Shown here: piece after piece, positions 18,522 to 28,495 of the stretch
How the letters are laid out: every line of letters begins with the position of its first letter
Numbering within the stretch: the stretch's first letter is position 1
Origin: Mycobacterium sp. ITM-2016-00318
Lineage (GTDB): Bacteria > Actinomycetota > Actinomycetes > Mycobacteriales > Mycobacteriaceae
NCBI RefSeq assembly: GCF_002968285.2
Contig: NZ_CP134400.1
Location: 4,092,001-4,156,000 of the forward strand
Reading direction: 5' to 3'
DNA length: 64,000 nt
Notes under the pieces: generated by a model
What the model saw: only the letters and a program-made list of their open reading frames with translations
What the model was told of the DNA's origin: nothing
Database searches by the model: none
Made by a program: the position numbers and the translations under genes

Positions 18522-20603
18522 GTGCCCGTCGAGTGGAAGACCGCGCCGCCTGAGCCGGCGATCGAACAGGTCGCGTCGGCGGTCGCAGACCGTGGCGGGG
18601 CGGTGCTCGTCGCGCCGGTCGGCGCGGGTAAGACGACGGTGGCGCGGGCGGCGGCCGAGCGCATCGGCGGCCCGTCTGCGTGGGTGACCGGGACGGAGTC
18701 GGATCGGGTCGTGCCGTTCGCGGCCGTGCGCGACCTGATCGGCGCTCCGGACGAAGGGAAGACTGCGGCGGTGTTGTCGGCCGCGCGCGAGTCGGTGGCG
18801 GACGGGCTGCTCTTGGTCGTCGACGATGCGCATCTGCTCGATCACCTGTCCGCGACACTGGTCTATCAGCTTGCGGTCAGCGGTGCGGCCCGGCTGATCG
18901 TCACCGTCGACCCCGACGAGGCTGCGCCGGACTCGATCAGGGCGCTGCAACTGGACAACATCCTGCCGCGGATCGAACTGGCCGCGCCTGGAACGGACCG
19001 TAAGCGACTGGACGCGTCGGTTCGCGAGTTCGTCTCCTCGCTTCCCGCCGATGTGCGCTCGGTGCTGGATTTCCTCGCCGTGGCCGCTCCGATACCGCGG
19101 GCCGACCTGACGGCGCTGGCAGGCGAGGACGCGGTGCGGGCGGCAGCGGATGCCGGCGTGACTGCCGTATCGGATGACAAGGTGCTTGCAGCACATCCTT
19201 TGTATGCGCACTGGGCGCTGGAACAGATGTCGCTCGACCAGTTGCAGGCGCGGCGTGCCGAGCTGTACGAACGGCTGTCGGCGCAGCAGCCGCGCGACGT
19301 CGTCGACCGACTGCGGCTCGCGGTGCTGGCACTGGACAGCGGTGAGACGCAACCCGTTTCGGTGGTGGTGGCCGCGGCGGCGGACGCGCTGCGGCTCGGC
19401 GACCTGCCGCTGAGCGAGCGGCTCGGCGAGGCGGTGCTCAAACGCGACCCCGATCTGGACGCTCGGTTGACGTTGGCTCAGGCGCTGGCGTGGCAGGGCC
19501 GCGGCCGGGAGGCCGACGAGGTTCTGGCCGCCGTCGACCCGGCCACGCTGTCGGACACCGAACTGATGGCGTGGGCGCTGCCGCGAGCGGCGAATCAGTT
19601 CTGGATGCTGTCGCAGCCGGAGCGGGCGACGGCGTTTCTGCAGACCACCCGCAACCACGTCACGTCGCCTGCGGCGCGCACGACGGTGGACGCGCTGTCG
19701 GCGACCTTCGCGATGAACGCGGGGCGGCCGGGCCGGGCGATGGAGCTCGCCGAGGAGGTGCTGGCCTCGCCGGACGCCGACGACACCGCGGTCGGCTGGT
19801 CGGCGGCCGCGGCGGCGCTGAGCTGTGCGCGGATGGGCCGGTTCGCCGATGTCGACGGGCTCGCCGACCGGGCGATGGAGGCCCAGCATCCGGGGCTGCT
19901 GCGGTTCACCAGCGGGTACGGGCAGACCACGGCGCTGATGATGGCCGGCCAGTTGGACCGCGCCCAGGAGCTGGCGCAGCGGCTGACCGATTTCGCGCAG
20001 ATGCAGCAGCCGGGGCGTGCGATCGGCGAAGTTCTTGTTGCCGATGTGTTGATCGCGAGGGGTGACTCGGCGGACGCGGTGAAGCTGTTGCGCGGCGCGG
20101 CCGAGGCGCTCGCGCCGACGGGCTATTCGTGGGGTCCGCTGGCGTGGATGCTGCTGGCGCAGGCGTTGGGCCGCGAAGGCGAGATGGGCGAGGCCGCGAA
20201 GGCGTTGTCGCGGGCGGAGTCCCGGCACGGCTTGAAGTCGATGCTGTTCGCACCGGAGCTGCTTTTGGCCAAGGCGTGGACGACGGCGGCGCGCCGCGAT
20301 CCGACGGGTGCGCGGTCTGCGGCTCGCGATGCGGGACGCGCGGCGGAGCGCGGCGGCCAATCCGCAGTCGCGGTGCGCGCGTTCCACGACGCGGTACGGC
20401 TCGGCGACATCCGTGCCGTCGACGCGATCGCCCGGCTCACCGCCGATGTCGACTGTGTCGTCGGGGATTTGGCGTTGCGGCACGCCCGCGCGTTCGTTGC
20501 GGGCGATGCCGACGCGTTGACGGCGGTATCGGCCGAGTTCGCCGATATCGGCATGAAGGCATCGGCGGCCGACGTCGCCGCGCAGGCTAAAGCCGCCCGC
20601 TGA
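18522..20603 (+). CDS. large P-loop ATPase with helical repeats, LuxR/STAND-like but without HTH (Rv1204c-like)
   Basis: Product of 693 residues. Walker A APVGAGKTT is at 31-39 and Walker B LLLVVDDAH at 96-104, followed by a winged-helix-like region and then a long Ala/Leu-rich array of TPR-like helices (about 250-690). This is the layout of LuxR-type STAND regulators, but the chain ends without a C-terminal LuxR helix-turn-helix. It therefore probably acts by protein contact rather than by binding DNA. It starts at GTG 18522, divergent from the LOG gene, as in M. tuberculosis (Rv1204c, recalled). Partner and ligand are unknown. Confidence 0.75.
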   Translation: MPVEWKTAPPEPAIEQVASAVADRGGAVLVAPVGAGKTTVARAAAERIGGPSAWVTGTESDRVVPFAAVRDLIGAPDEGKTAAVLSAARESVADGLLLVVDDAHLLDHLSATLVYQLAVSGAARLIVTVDPDEAAPDSIRALQLDNILPRIELAAPGTDRKRLDASVREFVSSLPADVRSVLDFLAVAAPIPRADLTALAGEDAVRAAADAGVTAVSDDKVLAAHPLYAHWALEQMSLDQLQARRAELYERLSAQQPRDVVDRLRLAVLALDSGETQPVSVVVAAAADALRLGDLPLSERLGEAVLKRDPDLDARLTLAQALAWQGRGREADEVLAAVDPATLSDTELMAWALPRAANQFWMLSQPERATAFLQTTRNHVTSPAARTTVDALSATFAMNAGRPGRAMELAEEVLASPDADDTAVGWSAAAAALSCARMGRFADVDGLADRAMEAQHPGLLRFTSGYGQTTALMMAGQLDRAQELAQRLTDFAQMQQPGRAIGEVLVADVLIARGDSADAVKLLRGAAEALAPTGYSWGPLAWMLLAQALGREGEMGEAAKALSRAESRHGLKSMLFAPELLLAKAWTTAARRDPTGARSAARDAGRAAERGGQSAVAVRAFHDAVRLGDIRAVDAIARLTADVDCVVGDLALRHARAFVAGDADALTAVSAEFADIGMKASAADVAAQAKAAR

Positions 20604-20674
20604 TTTCCCGCGAAATGGCATTCCAGCAGTGGAATTGCGAGTGAGCGTCTGCCGGGATGCAATGTCGCGAGCAG

Positions 20675-22269
20675 TCAGGGCAGGCGGATGGTCCGGTCAA
20701 CGGCGATGTCCGCCAGGAAACGCGCATCGTGGCTGACGACGACGAACGCGCCCCGGTAGGCGTTCAACGCCGATTCGAGCTGCCCGATGCTGACGAGATC
20801 GAGGTTGTTGGTCGGCTCGTCGAGAAGTAACAGCTGCGGTGCGGGATCGGCGTACAGCACGCACACCAGCGTGGCGCGCAGCCTCTCGCCGCCGGACAAT
20901 GCCCCGACGGGCAAGTGGATCATCGCGCCCTTGAACAGAAACTGCGCCAGCAGATGCATCCGCCGCGTCTCGCTAAGCGTCGGTGCGCAGGCGATGAGAT
21001 TCTCGCGCACCGTGCGGCCTGTATCGAGAAGGTCGAGCCGCTGCGACAGATAGGCGATCCGACCGTCGACCCTTTGGATCACTCCGTCGTCCGGTTCGAG
21101 CTCTCCGGAGATGATGCGCAGCAGCGTCGTCTTACCCGCCCCGTTCGGGCCGACCAGCGCGATCCGCTCCGGCCCGCGGATGGAGAGGTCGGTGCCGTCG
21201 CCGAACAAGGCGCGGCCACCGCGGCTCATCCGTATCCCGTTGCCGACGAAGAGGTTGCGTCCGGCGGGCACCTCCGTCTCGGGCAGGTCCACCACGATCG
21301 ACGGGTCGTCGCGCAGTGCGCGTTCGGCGTCGTCGAGACGTGCTCTGGCGTCGCCGACCCGCGCCGCGTTCACACCGTCGATGCGGCCTGCGCTCTCCTG
21401 CGCCTTGCGCTTCATCGCGCCGGCGATGATCTTCGGCAGACCGGCGTCGGAGATGTTGCGCGCCGCGGTGCTCGACCGGCGCGCGGCGCGTTCGCGCGCC
21501 TGCTGCATCTGCCGCTTCTCGCGTTTCAGCTGTTGCTCGGCGTTACGGACATTGCTTTCGGCGACGCGTTGGCCCTCGGTCACCGACTCTTCGTATGCGG
21601 TGAAATTACCGCCGTAAAAGCACATTTCGCCTCGGTGAAGTTCGGCGATGCGATCCATCCGATCCAGCAGCATGCGGTCGTGGCTGACCAGCAGCAGAGA
21701 CCCCTTGTAGTCGTCGAGCACGTCGTAGAGCTTGGCGCGGGCGTCGGCGTCGAGGTTGTTGGTCGGCTCGTCGAGCAGCAGCACGTCAGGCCGCTTCAAC
21801 AGCTCGGCAGCCAGTCCGATCGACACGGCCTCGCCTCCGCTCAGCGATCCCAGCCGGCGATCGAGCGCGATGTGCCCGAGACCGAGCCGGTCGAGTTGGG
21901 CGCGGGTGCGTTCCTCGACGTCCCAGTCGTCGCCGATCGCGGCGAACACCGCTCGCTCGCATCGCCCCCGGCGAGCGCGTCGAGCGCGTCGAGCACGGGT
22001 GCGACACCGAGCACCTCGGCCACGCTTCGCGCGGCGTCGAACGGCAAGGTCTGCGGCAGGTAGCCGAGTGTGCTGTCGACGCTCACCGATCCGGCCGTCG
22101 GCCGGTACTCGCCTGCGATCAGCCGCAGAAGCGTGCTCTTGCCCGCGCCGTTCGGCGCGACAAGGCCGGTGTGGCCTTCGCCGACAGTGAAGGACAACTC
22201 CTCCAACAGCGGGGTTTCGCCCGGCCACGAGAAGGACAGATTCGAACAGATAATGGCGGTTTCAGACAT
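20675..22269 (-). pseudogene. ABC-F type ATPase (antibiotic-resistance/ribosome-protection like), single-base frameshift
   Basis: Two linked ABC ATPase domains without membrane segments, the ABC-F layout. Starting at ATG 22269, codons read MSETAIICSNLSFSW with Walker A APNGAGKST, then run to GGDASER. Near 21951-21958 one base is missing and sense continues in another frame (RAVFAAIGDDWDVEERT, SLSGGEA, LLLDEPTNNLD, the linker rich in Arg/Gln, then the second GPNGAGKTT, ALSGGERLR and LLLDEPTNNLD) to the stop at 20675. A one-base gain restores a full ~530-residue protein. It is therefore a recent pseudogene or a sequencing error. I recall that M. tuberculosis Rv1668c/Rv1667c is similarly split. 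Confidence 0.8.
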
Positions 22270-22396
22270 GGGTGAGCTCTTCGTGATTGCACGGAAACGG
22301 ACGACGGACTCGATCCGGAATCACCCGGAGATGTCGTCAGAACTCACATGCCTCCAGGGTAGGCGTCGCGTCAAGCAGTTCAATATCGCCGCGGCG

Positions 22397-22726
22397 TCAC
22401 GGACGGCAGTCAAGAGAAACCGTGATCGACTTGCTGCGCACCACAGTCTCGACCTTACGGTTGGTGTTGTGCCCAGTGACGATTGTCTGGGTGATGGTCC
22501 GCGGATTGCGGACGTCGACCACTGCGCAGTCGCTGAGAGCCGCTGTGCCGACGCGATCGATGACCACGTCGTAACCTTGGGACTCGAGTTCTTGAACGGT
22601 TTGCTGAGCATCGCCGGAGGGGCTGGCCGCCGCAGACGCCATGACCGACGGTGTCAATGGAATCGCGAACAACACGGCCATTGTCGAGATGCTCCTCTGC
22701 GCGCGCACAACAATCCGATCTCTCAA
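22397..22726 (-). CDS. small exported protein with signal peptide, unknown function
   Basis: Product of 109 residues with a basic N-terminus, a hydrophobic core (about residues 15-32) and an Ala-rich cleavage region, giving a mature protein of about 75 residues. The mature part contains AQQTVQELESQGYDVVIDRVG, resembling short PASTA-like or mycobacterial exported domains, and two cysteines (in SDCAVV and SLDCRP) that could form a disulfide. It lies between the ABC-F gene and dapE, each about 130-160 bases away, so it is probably monocistronic. No specific function can be assigned. Confidence 0.7.
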   Translation of the reverse strand: MRDRIVVRAQRSISTMAVLFAIPLTPSVMASAAASPSGDAQQTVQELESQGYDVVIDRVGTAALSDCAVVDVRNPRTITQTIVTGHNTNRKVETVVRSKSITVSLDCRP

Positions 22727-22885
22727 TGGCGTCTGTGATGTTAACCAGAGAATCGCACCCGAGGTGTCAGTTGAGCGGTGCCTTGTCGGGGTCGCTGATC
22801 AGCGAGCGTCAGTCGCGCGATCGCCTCGGAGGCTGATTCTTCTGTTTCGCCATTTTACCTAAAGCAGGCCGATCTTGACGGACAC

Positions 22886-23959
22886 CTAGCTCGAGCTCAT
22901 CAGGTAGCGCCGCAACATCTCGGTCGCCGCGGTGATCTTCTCGACCTCGACGCGTTCGTCGACCCGATGGGCGAGGTTGGGGTCTCCGGGGCCGAAGTTG
23001 ACGGCGGGCACACCGAGCGCGGCGAATCTCGCCACGTCCGTCCAGCCGTACTTCGCGCGCACCTGCCCGCCCGCGGCCTCCACAAGCGCGGCGGCGGCGG
23101 GCTTGGTCAGACCGGGCAGCGCGCCTGCGGCGGCGTCGGTCTGCTCGATCGCCACGTCGAGGCCGTCGAGCACCTCGCGCACGTGTTGGCCCGCCTGCTC
23201 GACGCTGCGGTCGGGCGCGAAGCGGAAGTTGATGGTGACCGACGCGGCGTCGGGGATGACGTTGCCCGCCACACCACCGTCGATGCGCACGGCCGACAGG
23301 CCCTCGCGGTACACGCACCCGTCGATGTCGACACTGCGGGCCTCATAGGCGGTCAGTCGATCGAGAACCGCGCCCAGCTTATGAATTGCGTTGTCGCCCA
23401 ACCATGACCGCGCCGAGTGTGCACGAGTGCCTTCGGCGGTGGCGACGACCCGCAGCGTGCCCTGACAGCCCGCCTCGATGAAACCGCCCGACGGTTCACC
23501 GAGGATCGCGACGTCGGCCGTCAGCCATTCCGGCAGTTCACGTTCGATGCGGCCGAGGCTGTTGGCGGACGCCTCGATCTCCTCGCAGTCGTACATGACC
23601 AGCGTGATGTCATGTGCCGGATCGTCGACGGTGGCGGCCAGGTGCAGGAACACGGCGTCGCCGGACTTCATGTCCGAGGTGCCGCAGCCGTGCAATTCTC
23701 CGCCGCTACGCCGGCTCGGCACGTTGTCGGCGATGGGGACCGTGTCGAGGTGTCCGGCCAGGATCACCCGTGACGGCAGACCGTGGGCGGTACGGGCCAA
23801 AACGGTGTTGCCGGTGCGGACGATCTCGAAGCTGGAGGTCTGTTCCCGAAGCGCGGCCTCGACCTCGTCGGCGATGCGCTGCTCATCGCGCGACACGCTG
23901 GGGATGTCCACCAACGCCGCGGTCAGCGCGATCGGGTCGCCACGCAAATCCAGGCCCAC
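22886..23959 (-). CDS. dapE: succinyl-diaminopimelate desuccinylase
   Basis: M20-family zinc peptidase-fold enzyme hydrolysing N-succinyl-LL-2,6-diaminopimelate in lysine/peptidoglycan biosynthesis. The 357-residue product from the GTG at 23959 begins [20 protein letters not shown], matching M. tuberculosis DapE. It has the metal motif [18 protein letters not shown] with the bridging Asp, CEEIEA with the catalytic Glu, and the dimerisation block THSARSW-like [16 protein letters not shown]. The frame extends much further upstream, but those codons run antisense through dapD. It is divergent from dapD with a 34-base spacer. Confidence 0.94.
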   Translation of the reverse strand: MGLDLRGDPIALTAALVDIPSVSRDEQRIADEVEAALREQTSSFEIVRTGNTVLARTAHGLPSRVILAGHLDTVPIADNVPSRRSGGELHGCGTSDMKSGDAVFLHLAATVDDPAHDITLVMYDCEEIEASANSLGRIERELPEWLTADVAILGEPSGGFIEAGCQGTLRVVATAEGTRAHSARSWLGDNAIHKLGAVLDRLTAYEARSVDIDGCVYREGLSAVRIDGGVAGNVIPDAASVTINFRFAPDRSVEQAGQHVREVLDGLDVAIEQTDAAAGALPGLTKPAAAALVEAAGGQVRAKYGWTDVARFAALGVPAVNFGPGDPNLAHRVDERVEVEKITAATEMLRRYLMSSS

Positions 23960-23993
23960 AACCGTTGAGGCTAGTCGAGTAGCCTTTTGCTCC

Positions 23994-24938
23994 GTGACTT
24001 CTGCTTCTGGCGTCGGGGTGGCGACGGTCGCCGCCGACGGGACCGTCCTGGACACCTGGTTCCCCGCTCCCGAGTTGGCGGGCGCCGGCCCCTCGGGCAC
24101 GGTGCGGCTGTCGGTGGCCGAGGTTCCGCCCGAGTTGGCCGAGTTGGCGGGCCGCGACAAGGACCGTGACGTCGACATCGTGGTGGTGCGCACGGTGATC
24201 GCGTCGCTGGAGGACAAGCCCGCCGACACCTACGACGCCTACCTGCGGTTACATCTACTCTCGCATCGGCTTATCCCGCCGCACGGCGCCAGCGTCGACG
24301 GTATCTTCGGCGTGTTGGCCAACGTGGTGTGGACCAGCTTCGGGCCGTGTGCGGTCGAGGGCTTCGAAACGGTGCGGGCTCGGCTGCGGCGGCGCGGCAT
24401 GGTGGCCGTCTATGGCATCGACAAGTTCCCGCGGATGGTCGACTACGTCACGCCGACCGGCGTCCGCATCGCCGACGCGGACCGGGTGCGGCTCGGGGCC
24501 CATCTCGCCTCGGGTACGACGGTCATGCACGAGGGCTTCGTCAACTTCAACGCAGGCACGCTGGGTAACTCGATGGTGGAGGGGCGCATCTCGGCGGGTG
24601 TGGTCGTCGACGACGGCTCCGATATCGGTGGCGGCGCGTCGATCATGGGCACACTGTCCGGCGGCGGCACCGAGATTATCGCGGTGGGCAAGCGCTGCCT
24701 ACTCGGCGCGAACTCCGGTCTCGGCATCTCGCTGGGCGACGACTGCGTCGTCGAGGCGGGCCTGTATGTCACCGCGGGCACGAAGGTGCAGACGGCCGAC
24801 GGTCAGACGGTGAAGGCGCGCGAGCTCTCGGGTGCGAACAACCTTCTGTTTCGGCGCAATTCGCTGAGCGGCGCCGTCGAGGTAGTCAAGCGCGACGGTA
24901 CGGGCATCACGCTCAACAAGGCGCTGCACGCCAACTGA
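23994..24938 (+). CDS. dapD: tetrahydrodipicolinate N-succinyltransferase
   Basis: Succinylates tetrahydrodipicolinate in the succinylase branch of DAP synthesis. The 314-residue product from GTG 23994 has the actinobacterial DapD N-terminal domain and a left-handed parallel beta-helix (hexapeptide repeats such as [36 protein letters not shown] and [22 protein letters not shown]). It ends with a C-terminal strand and tail. It works one enzyme before DapC and two before DapE, all of which are in this window. It is divergent from dapE and convergent with the serine dehydratase gene, with only 13 bases between the stops. Confidence 0.95.
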   Translation: MTSASGVGVATVAADGTVLDTWFPAPELAGAGPSGTVRLSVAEVPPELAELAGRDKDRDVDIVVVRTVIASLEDKPADTYDAYLRLHLLSHRLIPPHGASVDGIFGVLANVVWTSFGPCAVEGFETVRARLRRRGMVAVYGIDKFPRMVDYVTPTGVRIADADRVRLGAHLASGTTVMHEGFVNFNAGTLGNSMVEGRISAGVVVDDGSDIGGGASIMGTLSGGGTEIIAVGKRCLLGANSGLGISLGDDCVVEAGLYVTAGTKVQTADGQTVKARELSGANNLLFRRNSLSGAVEVVKRDGTGITLNKALHAN

Positions 24939-24951
24939 TCGCCGGCATCGG

Positions 24952-26037
24952 TCAGCACTCGACGACGTTGAGCGCGAGGCCGCCGCGCGCGGTCTCCTTG
25001 TACTTGTCCTTCATGTCGGCGCCGGTCTCGCGCATCGTCTTGACGGCCTTGTCGAGCGACACCTGATGCGTGCCGTCGCCGCTGAGTGAGATCCGCGCCG
25101 CATTGATTGCCTTGACCGCACCGACGGCGTTGCGCTCGATACACGGAATCTGCACGAGGCCGCCGACCGGGTCGCAGGTCAGTCCGAGGTTGTGTTCGAT
25201 ACCGATCTCCGCGGCGTTCTCCACCTGCAGAGCCGTTCCGCCGAGCAGTTCGGCCAACCCCGCCGCCGCCATGGAGCACGCCGAGCCGACCTCACCTTGA
25301 CAGCCCACTTCGGCGCCGCTGATCGAGGCGTTTTCCTTGATGATGCTGCCGATGCCCGCCGCGACGAGGAGGAACCGCACGGTGCAGTCGTCATCGGCGC
25401 CTGCGACGAAGTCGTGGAAGTACTGCAGCACGGCGGGGATGATCATGTCGCTGATGCGCAACCCTGTCTCGGCCGCATGAGTCAGTAGCTCGTCGCCGGT
25501 GCTGAACGGGTATCGCACCGGCGTCTCGTCGGCGACGATGACGGGCTGGTCATCGTCGGAGACCTGTGAATCGTCGATGACGAAACCGCCGCCGATGGAG
25601 TAGAACGTCCGCTCCGCCAGCACCGTGTCGCTGCCGTCGTAGGCACGAAAGATCATGGCGTTGGAATGAAACCGGGCCTGTTTGTTGCGGTGCAGGACGA
25701 TGTCGTCGGCGAGGCTGAACGCAATTGGATGTCCGGCCAGCAGCGACAGTTGGCCGGATTGGGTGATCACGGCGATGCGGTCGGGTGTGAGCGCGGGGTC
25801 GACGACATCCGGCCGCTCCCCCATCAAGCCGAGTGCGACGGCGGGGATGCTGCCGTGGCCCTTACCGGTCGCGCCGAGCGATCCGAACAGTTCGACTCCG
25901 ACGCGCCGGACGGTAGCGAGCGTCCCTTCTTCGGCGAGCCCGCGAGCGAACCTGTCGGCGGCGATCATCGGGCCGACGGTGTGTGAACTCGACGGTCCGA
26001 TGCCGATCTTGAACAGATCGAAGACGCTCAGTGCCAT
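24952..26037 (-). CDS. sdaA: L-serine ammonia-lyase, iron-sulfur type, with internal deletion of the catalytic segment
   Basis: Iron-sulfur L-serine dehydratase (serine to pyruvate and ammonia). The N-terminal beta domain ([16 protein letters not shown] ... YSIGGGFV) and the cluster-binding end with Cys246 (EVGCQGEVG), Cys288 (LTCDPV) and Cys299 (IPCIER) are intact. The product is only 361 residues against about 455. At residue ~198 (near 25443) ETGLRISDM joins directly to [12 protein letters not shown], so roughly 95 residues, including the TNGA.G substrate-binding loop and the start of the alpha domain, are missing in frame. Activity is doubtful. It starts 1 base after the flavoprotein stop, as the third gene of an operon. 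Confidence 0.85.
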   Translation of the reverse strand: MALSVFDLFKIGIGPSSSHTVGPMIAADRFARGLAEEGTLATVRRVGVELFGSLGATGKGHGSIPAVALGLMGERPDVVDPALTPDRIAVITQSGQLSLLAGHPIAFSLADDIVLHRNKQARFHSNAMIFRAYDGSDTVLAERTFYSIGGGFVIDDSQVSDDDQPVIVADETPVRYPFSTGDELLTHAAETGLRISDMIIPAVLQYFHDFVAGADDDCTVRFLLVAAGIGSIIKENASISGAEVGCQGEVGSACSMAAAGLAELLGGTALQVENAAEIGIEHNLGLTCDPVGGLVQIPCIERNAVGAVKAINAARISLSGDGTHQVSLDKAVKTMRETGADMKDKYKETARGGLALNVVEC

Positions 26038-26038
26038 A

Positions 26039-28495
26039 TCAGGGTCGTATCTTGCTGTTGGTTGGATCATAGATCGGTCGCAGCGACACCGATATGGGGT
26101 GAAGCTCGCCACCGACGTTGACCTGGTAGTCGCCGTTCCTGACCCAGTCGGCGTTGATGACGGAGTTGTCCGCCGCGCGCACATAGGCCAAACCCACGCA
26201 GCCGCCGACTGTTTCGCCCCACGCCGCCGACGTCACCTGGCCGGTGACGACGCCGTCACGCAGGACCAGTTCGCCGCCCCACAACATGGCTTCCGGCGCC
26301 TCGACGCTGAACCCGACGAGTTTGCGGCGGGCACCCTCGGCCTTGGCCTTCTCGACGGCGGCGCGGCCGAGGAATTCGATGTCGGACTTCAACTTGCACG
26401 CGAACAGCAGCCCGGCCTCGACGGGATTCTCGCTCGGCGTCAGCTCGCGACCGAATGCGCGATATCCCTTCTCCAGCCGCATCGACTCGATCGTGTAATA
26501 GCCGCCGCGCCCGACCCCGAATCGCTCACCCGATTCGATCAGGTCCTCATACACGCCGACGGCGAACTCGGCGGGCACGTAGAGTTCCCAGCCCAATTCG
26601 CCGACGTAGGTTATTCGGGTCGCCCGCACGGTCGCGTAGCCCAGCGCGATCTGCCGGCTTGTGCCGAACGGAAACGCCTCGTCGGAGAGGTCCGCCGACG
26701 TCAAGGCCGACAGCAGGTGCCGCGAGTTCGGGCCCATCACGCCGAAGACCGCGTAGGCCGATGTCACGTCGACCAGCGACGCGCGGGCACCGGGTGGCAG
26801 GTTCCTGCGGATGTGGTCCTTGTCGCGTTCGGTGGTGGCCGCGCTGCTGACGATGAAGTATTCGTCTGCGCCAGTCCTGGTGACGGTGACATCGGATTCG
26901 TAGGTGCCGCGCTCGTTGAGCATTCCGGTGTAGACGGCCTTGCCGACCTCGACGCCGACGTCCGCGGTGCACAGCCACTGCAGCGCCGGTTCGGCGTCCG
27001 CGCCGACCACCAGATACTTGGAGAACGAGGTCTGGTCGAACACCGTGACCGCGTCACGGGTGTTCGACTGTTCGGCCGCCGACCATGTCAGCCATTTCGG
27101 TTTGCCCCACGTGTATTCGATTGTGGCGTCGGTTCCCGCTGGGGCGAAGAAGTTGGCACGTTCCCAGCCGTTTCGGCTGCCGAAGTTGGCGTTGGCGGTG
27201 ACGAGCAGGTGATGCACCGGCGAACGCCGGAACGGGCGGGCCGTCTTCATTTCCCGGTTGGGCCAAGGGATCCCGTAATGCAGCCCGAGCACCTCGGCGA
27301 CGCGGTCGTGCAGCCAGCGGTTGTTGCCGTTGAACGGTGCGAAGCGGCGGATGTCGACACCGGTGAGGTCGCTGGTGGGCGCGCCGTTGACGATCCATTC
27401 GGCGAGCGCCCGGCCCGCGCCTCCCGCGGTGGCGATGCCAACGGAGTTGAATCCGGCGCCGACGAAGAAGTTGTCGAGTTCTGGCGCTTCGCCGAGGATG
27501 AACTGGTTGTCGGGTGTGAAGCTCTCGGGGCCGTTGTAGAACTTCTTGATACCGGTCACCTCGAGTGCGGGTATGCGCAGCAAGGCGTTGTTCATCAGGA
27601 TCCCGAAGTGATCCCAATCCTCTTCCAACAACTGAAATTCGAACGGATACGGGATGGCGTCCGGCGACACCCACGGCTTGGCTTCGGGTTCGAAGCCGCC
27701 GATGACGAGGCCACCGACCTCTTCCTTGAAGTAGGTGTATCCGTCGGGGTCGCGCAGGATCGGCAGGTCGGTGTGTACGCCGTCGATGCGTTCGGTCACC
27801 ACATAGAAGTGCTCAGCCGAATGCAGCGGCACGTTGACCCCTGCCATGGCGCCGACCTGCTTGGCCCACTGGCCTGCGCAGTTGACGACGATCTCGGCTT
27901 CGATGTCACCCTTGTCGGTGCGCACACCCGTGGCTCGCCCGTCGCTGGCGAGAACGCCGGTGACCCTGGTCTTCTCGACGACACGGGTGCCGCGCATCCG
28001 CGCGCCCTTGGCAAGGGCGAACGTCAGGTCCGTCGGGTTGGCCTTGCCGTCGGCGGGCAGCCAGATGGCGCCGACCAGATCGTCGACCCGCATGACGGGA
28101 TAGTGCTGCAGCGCTTCCTCGGGGCTCAGCAGTTCGCACTCCATGTCGAACGCCGCGGCGTTGGCGGCCGTACGTCGCAGCTGAACCATTCGGTCCTCCG
28201 TGCGGGCGACGGTCACACCCCCGCACTGTTTGTACCCGGCCGACAACCCCGTCTCGTCCTCGAGTTCTGCGTAGAGCTGGGTGGAATACCGCACCAATCG
28301 CGTCGCGCTCTCCGACGCCCGCAGCTGCCCGACCAGCCCGGCGGCGTGCCAGGTGGTGCCGCTGGACAGCCGGCCCTGCTCCAGCAGCACGACGTCGGTG
28401 AGGCCGAGTTTGGCCAGGTGGTAGGCGACGCTGGTGCCGATCACCCCGCCGCCGACGATCACCACGCGAGCACGGTCGGGCAGTTCAGCCGCCAC
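26039..28495 (-). CDS. FAD-dependent oxidoreductase/GcvT fusion (dimethylglycine or sarcosine dehydrogenase-like)
   Basis: An 818-residue two-part enzyme. The N-terminal D-amino-acid-oxidase-like domain has [14 protein letters not shown] (15-28) and [10 protein letters not shown], whose His50 matches the covalent-FAD His of dimethylglycine and sarcosine dehydrogenases. From about residue 400 the chain is a GcvT/aminomethyltransferase-like domain that binds tetrahydrofolate and captures formaldehyde as methylene-THF. The exact substrate (dimethylglycine, sarcosine or another N-methyl amine) is unproven. The GTG start overlaps the kinase stop as TAGTG, and sdaA follows one base after its stop. 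The three genes are thus translationally coupled. Confidence 0.88.
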   Translation of the reverse strand: MAAELPDRARVVIVGGGVIGTSVAYHLAKLGLTDVVLLEQGRLSSGTTWHAAGLVGQLRASESATRLVRYSTQLYAELEDETGLSAGYKQCGGVTVARTEDRMVQLRRTAANAAAFDMECELLSPEEALQHYPVMRVDDLVGAIWLPADGKANPTDLTFALAKGARMRGTRVVEKTRVTGVLASDGRATGVRTDKGDIEAEIVVNCAGQWAKQVGAMAGVNVPLHSAEHFYVVTERIDGVHTDLPILRDPDGYTYFKEEVGGLVIGGFEPEAKPWVSPDAIPYPFEFQLLEEDWDHFGILMNNALLRIPALEVTGIKKFYNGPESFTPDNQFILGEAPELDNFFVGAGFNSVGIATAGGAGRALAEWIVNGAPTSDLTGVDIRRFAPFNGNNRWLHDRVAEVLGLHYGIPWPNREMKTARPFRRSPVHHLLVTANANFGSRNGWERANFFAPAGTDATIEYTWGKPKWLTWSAAEQSNTRDAVTVFDQTSFSKYLVVGADAEPALQWLCTADVGVEVGKAVYTGMLNERGTYESDVTVTRTGADEYFIVSSAATTERDKDHIRRNLPPGARASLVDVTSAYAVFGVMGPNSRHLLSALTSADLSDEAFPFGTSRQIALGYATVRATRITYVGELGWELYVPAEFAVGVYEDLIESGERFGVGRGGYYTIESMRLEKGYRAFGRELTPSENPVEAGLLFACKLKSDIEFLGRAAVEKAKAEGARRKLVGFSVEAPEAMLWGGELVLRDGVVTGQVTSAAWGETVGGCVGLAYVRAADNSVINADWVRNGDYQVNVGGELHPISVSLRPIYDPTNSKIRP

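Noticed and set aside
17865..20621. 918-codon open frame on the minus strand opposite the large ATPase
   Set aside because: Arg-rich antisense reading; the plus-strand protein has Walker motifs and a coherent fold.
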